Source: Lytechinus pictus
Lineage: Eukaryota > Echinodermata > Echinoidea > Temnopleuroida > Toxopneustidae
DNA: 64,000 nucleotides
Assembly (NCBI RefSeq): GCF_037042905.1
Contig: NC_087261.1
Coordinates: 28,446,317 to 28,510,316, forward strand
Direction: 5' to 3'
Positions 46,211 through 58,518 of the stretch are shown one piece after another. The translations under genes and the position numbers were made by a program. Position 1 is the stretch's first letter; each line of letters starts with the position of its first letter. The notes beneath the pieces were generated by a model. That model did no database searches, was not told the origin of the DNA, and saw only the letters and a list, made by a program, of their open reading frames with translations.

Positions 46211-46379
46211 TACACTGTAAAAACTGAAGTGCTAATTTGGCACTTACAGTGCTTGTATAGTGACTGCACTACGAGTGCTGATTTTCTAGTTCAAATTTAA
46301 ACTAGACTATCAGCGCTCGTAGTGCAGTCACTATACAAGCACTGTAAGTGCTAAATTAGCACTTCATTTTTTACAGTGT
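46211..46379. mobile_element. MITE, near-perfect palindrome, TACACTGTAAAAA ends
   Basis: Arms of about 75 bp contain AGTGCTAATTTGGCACTTAC, GTGCTTGTATAGTGACTGCA and CTACGAGTGCTGA. They are mirrored around a centre near AGTTCAAATTTAAACTA and end in TACAGTGTA at 46,379. Very few mismatches, so this is probably a recent insertion. Confidence 0.9.
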
Positions 46380-48481
46380 ATATACTGCAGATCTTGATTT
46401 GACCATCCCCGCCAAAAAAGGAAATTAAGATACAATTTAAAAATGTTAAAAACATAAATTTGAATATAAAATTGAATGAATAAAACTTATAAATTGATAA
46501 TTTAATCAATGAATAATAGAGAACTGAATTGCAGAAGGAAAATGCAAATTCATTACAGAAGCTTCAATAAAACCCGTTAAATTGATTAAGCAATCTTTAA
46601 CTTCTGCTACACATCTTTCAAAACTCTTTTTTTATAACATCAATTAAATATTGAAAAGAAAACAACCAAAAATAGCAAACTGACCTTTAACGTACCCTAA
46701 AACATTCATATTTCAATAATACTATTCTACTTGAGAGAATTTTTATTACACTTTGATCATTCAAGCAACCCTGTTATGTCTTTCTTGTAATCATCCGAAA
46801 TCTATATGTATACCTTTTAAATTCACATCACTTTCCTTAAACCATGTTAAATATTTTTGTATAGTTATAATGGGGGGGGGGTAATATTTTTCATGTTGAA
46901 TTTTTATCAAATAAAATTTTTGATTTTGGTGAAATTACTCATTATGAATGCAGCAATTATAATCAGGCGACAGTTCTTTAGCTAATGAGAGACTACATAA
47001 ACTACTATTTACGTCGTTATTTTTTATGAGAGATGAGAGAGAAAATTGTATCGTTAGAAATTATACAGGCAACCATTATTGTCCGCAACGCATCATGCCC
47101 CCGGGCGAGAGCTAAGGGGGCAACACGCTCGATGGGGGCCCGCCGGCTAGGTAAATGACAAGTGTAATCAGATATTTTCCATTCAACCTTAATTGGTTCA
47201 ATGCTTTCCCGCTTGATAGAAACCCACAGTTTTACAGTATCACTAACATTAACGCAGAACACACGCTCCAAAAGGCTATTGTCAGAATGGCAGATTAGTA
47301 AGTAAAAAGGGGGATATGAGGGGCAGCTTTACATTCTTTCAAAAAATAATTAACGCAACTTATTTAAGGAACGATAATAAAATTAAACACTGCTCGACGT
47401 ATTATAATGGAGAGTGGTAAAAATAACAATAACAATGCATAAAAGCTTAAGTTTTTTTCGTCTGTAAATAAGAATAATATGTTTTATTATTAGTTTTCTT
47501 ACCGTTTCTTCTACTCTTTTAAACCTTTGACTTCCAAGTAACGTCGCATAAAACAAATAATTAGATGTTTTCACTATTGTTATAAGCTACTGAAATCATT
47601 GCATCTGATCGGCTCAGAGCAAAATGATCAGTGGAAATCACCGACTATTTGTTTCATTAAGTCATACTCAGGTCATTTACTTTACGCCTAGTCTTCTGTG
47701 CAAACTCTTCACTCGAGTTAAGCGGTCTGAATACGCAGCCTAGAATGACTTGTGTAGTAAAGGCCTTCTCGCTCGCTCGGAAATTGGAACAGCAAGTTTT
47801 ATTTGCGCTGGTCTTTCGTGAAGACCCACTTGTTGATCAAAGTTTCAGTCAGGGTCTGTGCCTGTAGACTACGCGGCGCCTACCCAATGGCAATTTGCTC
47901 TTCGATTTGGCTTCGAACCTGGGACTTCCCCCAATATCATTGACCTTGAGCCACCATTATAAACATTCAGGTCTCGGTACCAATAATTATCGACTTTGAT
48001 ATACTGCTAATCCAGCAATTAATTAAGCCAAATAAAAAACGCCTTCTATTATATCCAAGCTGGTGTGCTGTTTTTTCTAAGTTGTACAGTATGTTAACAT
48101 CTTAATTAGATACCTCTTAGTTTCTTATATCGTCAAGGCGGTTATTGTTGGTGAAGTGTTACAAAAAAGAATAGCAGATAAAACTGAACTGCATGTAGGC
48201 ATCATTCAATTTTGGGAAGAATGCGATGCCTAGAATTGTATTTGTTTGGTTTTTTTTTTGTCAAGTATGATAACGAAATACCGATTCCATGTGTATCGCA
48301 GTAGGGAAAGTGAACATGCCATGATATTCAGTCGTTTACTAATAGGATATTATTTTAGTTAATAATAATAACGAGGGGTCGTATCTTAACAATATTGTTC
48401 ACGATTGAATAATGTTTTTCCGTGAAGATTTAACGTTAAATTACATATTTCTTCCAACATTGTCAATAAAAACAATAACAC
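46380..48481. other. No convincing feature; weak tRNA-like patch
   Basis: Mostly AT-rich. On the minus strand near 47,900-47,960, GGTGGCTCAAGGTCAATG and CAGGTTCGAAGCC resemble the A and B boxes of a decayed SINE head. A GC-rich patch at 47,090-47,155 has stop codons in all useful frames. Confidence 0.35.
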
Positions 48482-48692
48482 TGGCTGATCCAGGGGGGGG
48501 GGGGGGGCACAGCCGGCCCGTGCCCCCCTTTTGAGAAGTAAACTTAAAACTTGTAATGTAAAAATGCCGTTAAAACAGAAGTGTGCCCCCCCCCCCCCTT
48601 TGAAAGTGAAAATGGGGGGCTTGTCAAATTTTTCCTCGGAAAAATGTGCCACCCCCTGTGGAAAATCCTGGATCCGCCCCTGCAATAAATAA
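48482..48692 (-). mobile_element. GGATCCAGG family repeat (copy 3)
   Basis: On the minus strand it reads GGGGCGGATCCAGGATTTTC, CACAGGGGGTGGC, GAAAAATTTGACAAGCC, G-runs, and ends CCTGGATCAGCCAG. The GGCGGATCC and GGATCAGCC tips form a short inverted repeat. It is the best-bounded copy of the family. Confidence 0.7.
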
Positions 48693-49079
48693 CTTCTAGG
48701 TTAAGAATGAGAAAGGGAAAGGAATAGAACCAGTCCACTCATTAGTTTTCATTCAATTCCATAAATTTTACTATACTCGGGACGTGAGATTGTGTGACGG
48801 CCCAAATTGTATCAGTGCATTTCGGAGTTTATATTTTGGTCTAGTTCCAATAAGACGAAATTCCGTTTAAGGTCAAGTCTTATTGATATAAAGTGGCATA
48901 TCCAAAAATGAATGATTGTCCTCGTTTTGATGATGATTCCACTTAGGTTATTTTTGTTTAAACCTTGATACAACCAGACATTCTGCGGTCAAACATATCA
49001 ATTGAATAATCCAATTTGCGTTTTCCCCATCTCGCCTGCAGTCTTTCTACATTTACTTAAGTGGAACTTTGCACTGCAA

Positions 49080-49192
49080 CAGTCACACACCGGCAAAGCC
49101 GACCCCGGACAGACCAAATATATCACGTTATATCTATTGTCATATCATCGATCGGGTTGGAAATGAAATCGTTGGTGTGACTGTTAATAGCA
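49080..49192 (+). repeat. CAGTCACACC / GGTGTGACTG palindromic repeat (copy 1)
   Basis: ACAGTCACACACCGGCAAAG and CCGACCCCGGACAGACCAAA are followed by ATCATCGATCGGGTTGG and GGTGTGACTGT. Related blocks lie at 58,856-58,966 and 63,150-63,290. Ends pair as CAGTCACACC/GGTGTGACTG. Confidence 0.65.
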
Positions 49193-49214
49193 GAATGAGA
49201 GTTTAGTATTTTGT

Positions 49215-49690
49215 CTATGGGCCTTTTCACACGTGAATCTTGAATCATCATTGTAATAATGATTGCAGTTCGTCTTTAAAATCATCGGACCTTTCACACG
49301 CTCACTGAAACTGTGATTCGAATTCCCGAGCGAAGGCGGTATATGTCCTTGGTGACTTGTCAATCAAAGCACTGCATCGCAAATACAAACTACGACGAGT
49401 GCATGACAGTTATATTATCTACGGAAGTGCTTGAAAGGTCACGTAAGCTCCTCCCCCAAAAGATATTTGGAGGTCAAGCCTTTCACACGTAAAATTCATA
49501 CCGTTATTTGAGTGAAATTTAACTGGAACTCACCTTATGAGTAGAATTTGAATTCGTGATTGTGATTAGCGTTCGTGATAGTAATCATGTTCTAGTTTGG
49601 TTTCACACGTGCAAAATATTCGTCATTAACCTTATTTTTCACTGGAGACATCATTCAAATTACGATTTTGTACCGTGTGAAAGGGCGGTA
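49215..49690 (+). mobile_element. Two partial copies of the CTTTTCACACG MITE
   Basis: 49,218-49,310 carries GGGCCTTTTCACACGTGAAT, CTTGAATCATCATTGTAATA and ATCATCGGACCTTTCACACG. 49,478-49,690 carries CTTTCACACGTAAAATTCAT through ACCGTGTGAAAGGGCGG. A segment of about 160 bp unrelated to the family separates them, so it may be one element split by an insertion. Confidence 0.7.
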
Positions 49691-49726
49691 TGTGTCGCAA
49701 CGTCTCTAAAAGATTTTAATTCGATT

Positions 49727-50005
49727 CGGAGTGTCGTGGTCTAGTGGTTATGACTCTCGTCTTTCAATCTGAGGGACATGGGTTCGATTCCTAACCATGG
49801 CGTGTTCTCCTTCATCAAGAATTTTACCCACGTTGTGTTACACTCAACCCAGGTGAGGTGAATGTGTACCCGGTAGGAAGAAATTTCTTGAATGCTTTAG
49901 CGCCCATATGGCAGCACGGCTAAAGCCGGGGTAATGATAGCAGCGCTTTGTATCCTCAGGCGCTTTATAAATCCTGCTATTATTACTATCATCATCACTA
50001 TTATT
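49727..50005 (+). mobile_element. Full-length tRNA-derived SINE (Glu-like head)
   Basis: The head GTGGTCTAGTGGTTATGAC and GGGTTCGATTCC provide A and B boxes; the presumptive loop CTTTCAA would give anticodon TTC. The anticodon stem is not intact. The body includes CCCAGGTGAGGTGAATGTGT and TTCTTGAATGCTTTAGCGCC. The tail GCGCTTTATAAATCCTG runs into ATT-rich microsatellite. Head, body and tail are all present, so this copy defines the family for the fragments at 1,440 and 38,100. Confidence 0.8.
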
Positions 50006-51102
50006 ATTTAAGAGGTATAAAACTAAAAATATTAGACACCCGCCATGTATAGTGAAACGATAGGATATTTTGTAACCTTGTAAATATGTCTTAATATCTG
50101 ACATCTTATGGATGTGGCCATTCCAGTCACTGAAATCTGTGAATTGGCAAGAAAATATTGTGTGATAATCCTTTTATTAGCAAAACTTCCAATGACCAAT
50201 CATGATCCGTGTTGTAAACGGATTGTCATCAAAAGACTGACCAGTAGCCTATTATTCTGCATTGTCGTTTTTATTTTAATTTACAATTAATTACAAACCT
50301 TAAGATTACACGGATCACGCTTGTAGTTTGCCAGCAGCAAAACTATTATCTTGAACCTCTACTTCTGCGCATGCGCATAAAAAAATACAGAGGCATTGCA
50401 CGGAATAAAGCCAATCGTGCTATTGGTGGAGGCGATGTCTGTATGTGGTATGGCTAAGGCAGTGTTCTATATCCAGTCATTGTATACAGAGTCGTCCAGA
50501 TTGAACACCAAGTAAACTTTTTTCATGCAAAACAACAACGTGGAATAAAATGATAATGAATACATATTCAGTGGAATTTTGATGGACCCCCCCAAAAAAA
50601 TTAAAAATAATAATAATAAAAAAAAAAAAAAAAAAATTAAAAAATCCTAAAATAAAAACTAATTTTTTCAGTATCTTTGACATATTTGAATTTAAAGTGT
50701 ATCCATTGAATAAGGGATCTATTCATAGAACCGGGAATAAAATACTTTCCTTGCACCAAATTATAATATGAGATATGAAATCGGAGCCTCTTATAGCAGA
50801 CCCGGCAGGGAGCCTGGCGCACAAGGTTATCTTCTTCTGGGTCAGACAGAGGTCACGCCTATACATTGAAACTCCCGGGGAATTTATGTGTTAGTTGCAA
50901 ATTGTTTTCCAAAACTCATCATGTTATGAAGAGGCGAATGTAATTGTCATGCGAGGCCGTGACGGAATGACGGCGGGAAAGTTCAGTTGTTTCTATACTT
51001 CTAAATAACATTACTCATTTTCTTTCCTATTACATCTTTTGCTAAGGTAAAAAGGTGTTATAAAAAGACAGTCATTTTTCCTCATTTTTAATTTACTTTT
51101 CT

Positions 51103-51126
<24 letters not shown>
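51103..51126. repeat. (TG)n microsatellite
   Basis: Twelve TG units without interruption. Confidence 0.97.
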
Positions 51127-51133
<7 letters not shown>

Positions 51134-51164
51134 CCTAGTTCTCTTTACTTTTATGTTTCGCTCT

Positions 51165-51245
51165 CCTAAAGCGCCTTGAGTATTTAATCAACATGGAAAA
51201 GACGCTATATAAATCCTATGTATTATTATTATTATTATTATTATT
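51165..51245 (+). mobile_element. SINE 3' tail
   Basis: AGCGCCTTGAGTATTTAATC, then GACGCTATATAAATCCTATG, then (TTA)n. The same tail type as the SINE at 49,727. No head is visible upstream. Confidence 0.55.
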
Positions 51246-51334
51246 GTGGTTTTTGTTTTATAAGGTATGTAGATGTTTATTATTATACATCATTATGATT
51301 TTTAAACAAATTCACACCTAGTTACCAATAATGC

Positions 51335-51490
51335 ATATAGCATTTCCATTTATTTGAAAGCAAGATAAAAGAGCATTGTAGATTAAATGCCTTGCTCACG
51401 GGTATAGCTGCCGCGGCCGGGGACTCAAACCCCGGACTTTTTCATGTATAGCCAGGCGCCTTAGACCACTCGGCCACGGCCCCTCCTCGA
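51335..51490 (-). mobile_element. tRNA-derived SINE (Leu-like head)
   Basis: On the minus strand, GGCCGTGGCCGAGTGGTCTA is a Leu-type A box, GGGGTTTGAGTCCCCGG a B-box arm, and GCGCCTGGCTATACATG is shared with 23,367. The body includes GAGCAAGGCATTTAATC. It lacks a proper Leu variable arm and standard acceptor pairing, so it is a retroposon. Confidence 0.7.
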
Positions 51491-51589
51491 TAATGTTTCT
51501 TGATAATGTTATTTGGACATTTTCGCAATCAATACGCAGACGCTTTCCATAACGCAGAGAATCTTTTGTCAAAAGCCCTTCAATGACAA

Positions 51590-51812
51590 AGCAGTCTTTG
51601 TCGAAAATCGGTGAATCAAAACATCAGTGTCGTCCGAGACTCTGGACAAACGACGTTGTTTGCAATGTTTCGTCCGGTCCGAAGCTTCGGACGATCTGGT
51701 GCCCACCAACTTTCGACAATGAACTCACAGCTGTACACTGATATGACTTGCATTTCCAACTTAATTGGCGCGTTGTAGAAGGAGTCTGCGTAGTAATTGC
51801 GAAAATACGCCT
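51590..51812 (+). repeat. Dispersed repeat, family of 2,320-2,640
   Basis: CGAGACTCTGGACAAACGAC, CACCAACTTTCGACA, TGACTTGCATTTCCAA and GGCGCGTTGTAGAAGGAGTC correspond in order to the copies at 2,518 and 13,975. Confidence 0.6.
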
Positions 51813-52319
51813 TTTTTTTATAAACGACAGAAAAAAAACCATATTATTCTGAATAGAACCAGAATGAAAAATTAAGCCACAGGTGTTTTTGTTATCACGT
51901 TATGATATCTTGCTTGCATAATAATGTGAAAATATTGAAGGCTTATAATGTATTCATCATATCCACTGAAATCCGTAAAAGTTGTAGCTCACAATCATTG
52001 CTATTCTCTAAACAGGCTAAAGAGAGAACAAATAGAAGGTAATATTTATTAATCTTGCTATGGTTTTGTTAATTTTTTTTGGTTATATTTGGTATACAAT
52101 TAATAATGAATAAATACCCTCTCCCAGTTACTGTCAATACGGTGATGTTAAGTAATAGTTGCAAAGCCCCCTCGAAATTCATATATCTTTTTCAACGGCT
52201 GTCCCAGCATTTTCTGTCTAAGCATATTTACTGTGCAAAGTGTTTAAACTGTGTCAGAAGGAAATGGATGTTAATCCAAATTTAAGTTTGAAATACACGA
52301 AGTAACAGTATTACATGTA

Positions 52320-52520
52320 TACACTTTTAAAATGTTGGGCAACATACTGTCCACACAACAATTGGTTTAAAAAAATTATCGACCTCTGGGTAGTTTTCAA
52401 CCAATACTGTGTAATTTTCACCCAAAGCACAAATTATTGGTTAAAAACTACCCAGAATTTGATAAAGTTTTAACCAATTGTTGTGTGGACAGTATGTTGC
52501 CCAACATGTTTAAGAGTGTA
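52320..52520. mobile_element. MITE, TTGGGCAACATACTGTCCAC arms
   Basis: TACACTTTTAAAATGTTGGG at 52,320 is mirrored by CCCAACATGTTTAAGAGTGTA ending 52,520. Paired inner blocks are CACACAACAATTGGTT / ACCAATTGTTGTGTG and CTGGGTAGTTTTCAACC / TTAAAAACTACCCAG. Length 201 bp. Confidence 0.92.
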
Positions 52521-54256
52521 ACGGGTGAATGAATGGTACAAAATAACGTAGCGAGTGTGTTGGAGATCATTGGGTGTGCCTAGACATGTAATATCATCTT
52601 TTTTTTTAATTATTCACACCCTTTTCGAAACATGACACATAATTTAAATTATGGGCATCTATGCTGCCTCGCCCAGATATAAGGTTATTCTCTTTTATGA
52701 TATGACGTTTCTTTTTATTTCACATTGTTCATCCTAGCAATGACTATTCGCCCTTTTCCCGGCGAGAGTTCGATTATTGCATTTAGCTGAGGTGCGCACC
52801 TGCGCGGCCCCTTACTGTTAACTAGACGGGAGTCGTAATTAGCTTGAGCAGCAGCGAAATTGGCAGGTCTGTGCGAGGTGTCGCACACCTTTTATGCTCT
52901 TATAACTCAGGTGTAAAAATGTCAAAAATTTAGTGAAATCCTGAGAGGAATACTTTCATGTCAATTGGTTCGAATTGAAAACAAATCGTGACAATGCTAT
53001 TTATTGTAGAAAATATGAGGGAATCTCAACAACGTGTGTTTGAAAGTCATATTCTCAAAGCATTTGAAATGAAACAAAAACAAACGACATAAACACGATA
53101 AAAGGACAATATTTTATAATTGAATGCATCTCAACGAGGATAAGGGCCCCCTTCCTTCACAGAACCTACAAAAAAAATAGTGTGAAGTTCATATTAGTAA
53201 AAAGCGTGCTATAAATAAAATAAACAACGTTTTTACTGTGTGAGAAGGGCCCATGGGACGGATTGTCTCAAATAGTATGTCTCTATCATGATGTCAATTG
53301 GAGACATTCGGGAAGCCTATTCATCGGTATAAACCGAAATATACCCCAGACCATTTTACTGAGTTGTAGTTCTGGTATAGAAATCTAATTGAGATATGAA
53401 ATGGTTGGAAGCAATTCTAAGCTGTTTATCGCAAGCCAGAATGCTTATTGAGAACAAGAAAGTTTCACTAAGATAATTTAGGCTTGCTTCAAACCATCTT
53501 CATTTCCCATAGGAAGAAACATATGGGACTACACGATAACGGAGGGCAACTTTTGGTATTTTTTCTGATCTTCATTTGCTCAATACTCAGTTTTATATCA
53601 TTTATTTTTTTATTTTCATGATTATCGGTAAGATATGCTCAATTATGTGAACATGCGTGCTATGTTCTGTTGTTACCAGTACAAGAGTTTATCGTCTATG
53701 ACGTCATCACAGTACGCATCGCAAAAGCGAACTCGGAATGGATGAGGGTAAATCGTTCAAATTCACTATTCTGAACTTTTTTTCGGGGGGGGGGGAGTTG
53801 AAACGCCTCTCAGTGTCTTAAGGGGTCGTGATCTTGCTATTAATGTACATATTATCAATAATTGGGATTATTTTCTTAATTTGACTTTAATATAAATTAA
53901 TGTTCAAAATGAAAAAAAAAAATCGGTCACATGGTCCCTTGGCCTCACAGAAAGATCCAGTTTCGACTAACCTATGAATCATCATCTCTACAGTATTAGA
54001 TGGCCTCGTTTATTGATTAAAGGACCCTTTTGAATCGAAGACAACCCACAGCCTTGAACCACTCAGAAACCAGCAGCAATCATTATATTATGCCATCATT
54101 ACGCTATGATTCCCCACCGGTTTTTATAAGATTAGCTCCAGACAACAAAAAAAAAATAATAATGCTAAGTAATATTTGGGACACGCTCGGGAGAATTTTC
54201 AATCAGGAAACCTAGCGGTTGGTTGGGGGTTACAAGAGGCATCGTAGGAAGATATC
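52521..54256. other. Mostly unremarkable; one short inverted-repeat copy
   Basis: 53,143-53,252 is bounded by GGGCCCCCTTCCTTCACAG and AGAAGGGCCC. It contains ACAACGTTTTTACTGTG, like the MITE at 45,986. A T-run/G-run lies at 53,779-53,797. The rest shows nothing I can interpret. Confidence 0.4.
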
Positions 54257-54560
54257 GGCCCGTATTCTGAAGTCGGGTTTAACTTAAACTCAGGTTTAAA
54301 GTTGTGGTTTGAGTATGGCGAGCCAATTGTTACATAAATCACGTAGATCAAGTAGATATATCATACTTCAGCTCATTTGGCTCTGAATTCATTCATAATT
54401 GTCTAGGAAGTATAAAAATATTATTGGCTTCACCATCGATGAATCAGGAAAGAGCACATTAAACATAAGAAACATACAACTTAATAACAAATTTGATACT
54501 TTTGGCTTCCCATACTTAAACCACAACTTTAAACCTGAGTTTAACTTCAGAATACGGGCC
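54257..54560. mobile_element. MITE, GGCCCGTATTCTGAAGTC ends (copy 2)
   Basis: GGCCCGTATTCTGAAGTCGG at 54,257 is mirrored by ACTTCAGAATACGGGCC ending 54,560. The arms extend through TTAAACTCAGGTTTAAAGTT / AACTTTAAACCTGAGTTTAA. This is the least diverged copy. A SINE tail begins within six bases of its right end. Confidence 0.92.
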
Positions 54561-54565
54561 ATAGT

Positions 54566-54818
54566 ATTTAATAATGATAATGATAATAACGTTTTATTAA
54601 TACCCAGGGTAGCCACTTCAATCATAAGACTGCTCTTCCAGCGGGCCCTGCATAACATAATATGTTATTATTACCCTTCTCTAATCTAAATGCTGAGCGC
54701 CAAGCAAGAAGGCAGAAGGTCCCACTTTGATAAGTCTTTGGTATGACTCGACCGGGGATCGAACCCACGACCTTCCGTTCATGAGGCGGACGCTCTACCA
54801 CTGAGCCACCATGCCCGG
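54566..54818 (-). mobile_element. Full-length tRNA-derived SINE (Met-like head)
   Basis: On the minus strand, the head GGTGGCTCAGTGGTAGAGCG (A box) and GTGGGTTCGATCCCCGG (B box) enclose the loop CTCATGA (anticodon CAT) with four paired stem positions. The body includes CAAAGTGGGACCTTCTGCC and GGGCCCGCTGGAAGAGC. The tail GGTATTAATAAAACG runs into an ATT/ATC-rich microsatellite at 54,566-54,590. It is intact from head to tail and is the best-preserved SINE here. Confidence 0.8.
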
Positions 54819-56409
54819 ATATTTACAAGAGGGAAGAACAATGTGGGAGATAGAACCCACTCTTATCATTAATATGCCTGGTATACATGACAATGAAGTT
54901 TGATTAGTCTGATTATGAATATTGTGTGATATTTGCACCATTGCTGCAAATTTATTTCAGTCTATAGTAATATTATGCTATTAAATGAAGTAATAAAACA
55001 TATCAATAGATATCTCTGTAACTGCTCGTTGAGTAAGAAATATTTCCCCCAACCCTTTCTTATTTTCATGGGAGTACTACCAAACACTGTTGCGACACAG
55101 ATTTAATGTTGTTTCCTACATGTTCTATAACTTTAGCAGAATAAGACACAATGTTTAAAATGTTGTTCCAAGTTGTTCCAAAATATTCATTCCTCCGTGT
55201 TAAAGGGCAAACGAACCAGCAGGCTTGATATATAGCGCCAGCTCAAGTCCTCAAACTGCTCATATCTGACCAGGTTCATTACCCATCATGCAATATTCTG
55301 AGCAGTGTAGTCTTGTAATATAGGCCCATTTGAATAATAGCACTCTACTTGACCACTCTTACACTCATATCGCAATAAGTATGTTACAAAGTAACAAAAC
55401 AAGCACTCTAAAATATTCTATTTTCCCTATAAAAATAAAAATATAGGCCAATGTATATGACTAGCTAATTATAACACACAGTCAATGAGAGACAGATTGC
55501 TCTCCCTTATATAATTTGATCTATAAACTTCCCAAGATTACTGCAACCACTGTATCTATGTAACGTAATATTTCATTTCATACTGACATGAAAAGTTCCA
55601 ACGACGGACTGTACACCGTAATGATGAATTTGAAATTTCAATGGTTGAATAATTGTAATGCAATTATGTTTAATATTCTATTTTGCATGTCTTATGAATT
55701 TCGTATTTTGAAAATAATTTGGAATATTCGAATGAAGAAGGCAAAGAGTTCCACTAATCTAGTCAAACTTCTGATAATTCGCCAAGAGCGGCAGGTTTTG
55801 AATGCTAAACCACATGAGGGTGTATCTACGGTTTAAAACCACACAATACATGTGAAGATGTATTTGGTTTGAAAATCATGAGGCACATGTGAATGTGTTC
55901 TTAAAGTGAATGAAGACGATAAGAGATATGAATCTTTAAAGAAACCTCGTGGATTTTCCTCAGAAATGGAAACCGCAAGCCCTGCAGTTGGTTATTAAGA
56001 ATGACCTGCACACTGCGTGTCTTAGATTAAAGATTGATTTAAGGTTAATAGGAGATTGGAGTGTCCAACTTTCAGACTTCAAGGTCACCCAGATGTCAAA
56101 GGAATCTGAAAATGTCTGGAGGAAAAAAGAAAACGCCAGTGATCTCCAGCAGGTCACGATGACAAAGATGGGATAGAAATACGACTAGGATTCACTACTG
56201 AGGAAAGGCAACGCGTCTCCTTCGTGAAATTTATTTACAAAATGAAAAAAACAATCGGCACGTTAATCTGAAAGAAAATATCATAAGATGTTGTTTGAAG
56301 GTTTGCATGGTGGCATGTACAATCGCTGATGTGGTTTACGGTACACCATGTGGAGTGTTATAGAAACAGTGGATAGAAGAAGAGAAGAAATGGATAGGCG
56401 AGAAATGAT
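54819..56409. other. No recognisable feature
   Basis: AT-rich sequence. A frame at 55,949-56,176 follows a TTTTCCTCAG acceptor-like site but matches nothing recognisable, and stays uncalled. Confidence 0.4.
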
Positions 56410-56845
56410 GTACACCACATCTGTTATGTCTACACACTGCGAAATCACCTTCACACTGTTGTGAAGTTCAACAGTGCAAATCACATATTCACGTAGTCGA
56501 CGATGTGAACGCGTTATGAACAGTCACACTGTCGAAATGTCCACAGTGTGAAAATATTTTCACACACTGCAAAAACTCCGGTATTGATTTAACACCAGCC
56601 CGGAATCTATATATGTCCACACCAGAGAAGTATTGAAACAACACCAGTTTGGAATCAAACCGATGCTGTTTTGATACTAATTGGTGTTGCATAAACACTT
56701 GTCTGGTGTTGGACCATAACGAAACTGGTGTTGTTTAACACTTCTCTGCTGTGCACATATATATATTCCGGGCTGGTGTTAAGTCAACACCAGAGTCTTT
56801 GCAGTGCACTGTTGAATTTGAGCATGTTAACTTAGTTATTCATTT
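56410..56845. mobile_element. CACAGTGTG element (host of a nested MITE)
   Basis: Left part 56,420-56,564 reads ACACTGCGAAATCACCTTCA ... GTGAAAATATTTTCACA. The right part resumes at 56,807 with CACTGTTGAATTTGAGCATG. In the copies at 58,519 and 58,986 these two parts are contiguous, so this copy was split by the insertion at 56,565. Confidence 0.75.
56565..56806. mobile_element. MITE CACTGCAAAAACTC nested in the CACAGTGTG element
   Basis: CACTGCAAAAACTC at 56,565 is mirrored by GAGTCTTTGCAGTG ending 56,806. Inner arms AACACCAGCCCGGAAT / ATTCCGGGCTGGTGTT and CACCAGAGAAGT / ACTTCTCTGCTGTG pair. CA flanks both sides (56,563-56,564 and 56,807-56,808), consistent with a 2-bp target duplication. Length 242 bp. 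Confidence 0.88.
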
Positions 56846-58518
56846 TTTAATTTATTTATTTATTTAGGACGATCACCGTGTCACAATATCTATACCATGT
56901 GTGAGGTTATTAAAGTATATAACCCGAATAAGTACAGTGTGAACACATACAACGGTGCTTCATCATAAGCTCCAAGCTTGAATACATTGCATGAGATGAA
57001 AATCACATACGCGTTTATGGTTTTACGACCTCTGCCGATTATCAGTTGAATTCGATCTTAAGTAAATCGCAATATCAAGACTGCCAGTGCTGTTTTCTTC
57101 ACTTATCCCTCGATATTTATTTTGAAAATATCATTTGATAACACAACGACTTATATACAAATAAACGATAATGTAAATCAAACATTTTTATTAAATATTA
57201 AAACATATATTCATTTCCTGCAAATGCAGAAACAGTTTATGAAACACAATTCAAAAAGACAAACAACGTGGAATGTTATTCAGTAGCATTACACGTTTTT
57301 ATTAACTTTCTGAAGAGCAAAAACAATACACCCATAAGGTCATAAGAGCTATAATACTTCGTAAAGTTTTCGGACGCCTTTATCCACCTAGCTTACTGTA
57401 ATATGTACAAGATAATAAATGTGATTATGGATGAGCCTAAAACACATTGTCTTGTACGGATACTGCTTAGGAAAATTGCACGAGCAAGCACAAATATTTC
57501 AGTGAACATAGTGTAACCAGCGGGGGTGCGTGTATATATGACCCCGGGCTAGTCTCCGCTACAGCATGTTTCTCGGATATCAAAACAAACACAGGCGTAG
57601 CTTGTCATGCACTTTATACTCAATGAAGAGAGATCATTTACCTAACCTGCCAAAGCGCCCTCGTGTGACAGTGACAAAGATAAGTCTAATAGCTTAATTG
57701 TCAATTTGAAATCTTCGTGTTTTTTCCTACAATTATGACAACTTTATTTTACTATCTATATGCTTCATTAATACATAAACCTCGGCAAGATATTTTAACT
57801 TCGAAACTTCAATAAAAGCTAGGTTATATCCTAAGTAGTTGCAACCTCCACGCTAACATAAATTCAATATTAAAATTAAACGGTTTGCATCAACAAACTT
57901 TCCAAACCAGCTTTCATGTCAGCAATACGTCGCGAGAGTGCATGATGTTAGATTACCACCAAAAAAAAAATCAATTATCAAAAAGCTCGAAACTCTACTC
58001 ACAGCCCTTTGCAAATAAATCTTGAAAGAGTGAATGGTGTTGCCCTAGAAGTGTCTTTCACAAGTAATTTAGGGGACATATTTGCACCTGTAAAAACACA
58101 ATTTCGACCTGTTGAACAACTCGTCTGTAAGACCTGCAGGTCCCGGTAAAAGTTTCATGCTAATTTAGAAGTATTTGTAAGGTCTAAAGCTACATCAACA
58201 ACGAGTTACTGACTCACCAGTGCTAGGACTTGACATGGTATTACCTTTCAAAATACGACAAGAAGGTGAATGCTAACTTGAAATAGTTTGAGGCTCACAA
58301 AGTTCTCGATCAAAAATCATCAAACGGGCGTATGGAAGTTGCAAAGGAAAAAGACTTAAACAATTTGTCTTGCAGCAAATCGTCAAACTGTTGTTTTTAT
58401 CTTAAATGAAAAAGTGAATGTTTAACATTTGTTCATACACTGCTTTATTATGATATAATAGGGCCATTACTGTCATATTTTCCTTTTATACTCCTTTTAA
58501 TTTTTTTTTCGATCGAAC
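56846..58518. other. No recognisable feature
   Basis: AT-rich sequence without paired ends, satellites or convincing exons. Confidence 0.45.

Noticed and set aside
51405-51485. tRNA-Leu gene
   Set aside because: Acceptor arms do not pair in the standard register and there is no long variable arm. The same head recurs at 23,367 as part of a SINE.
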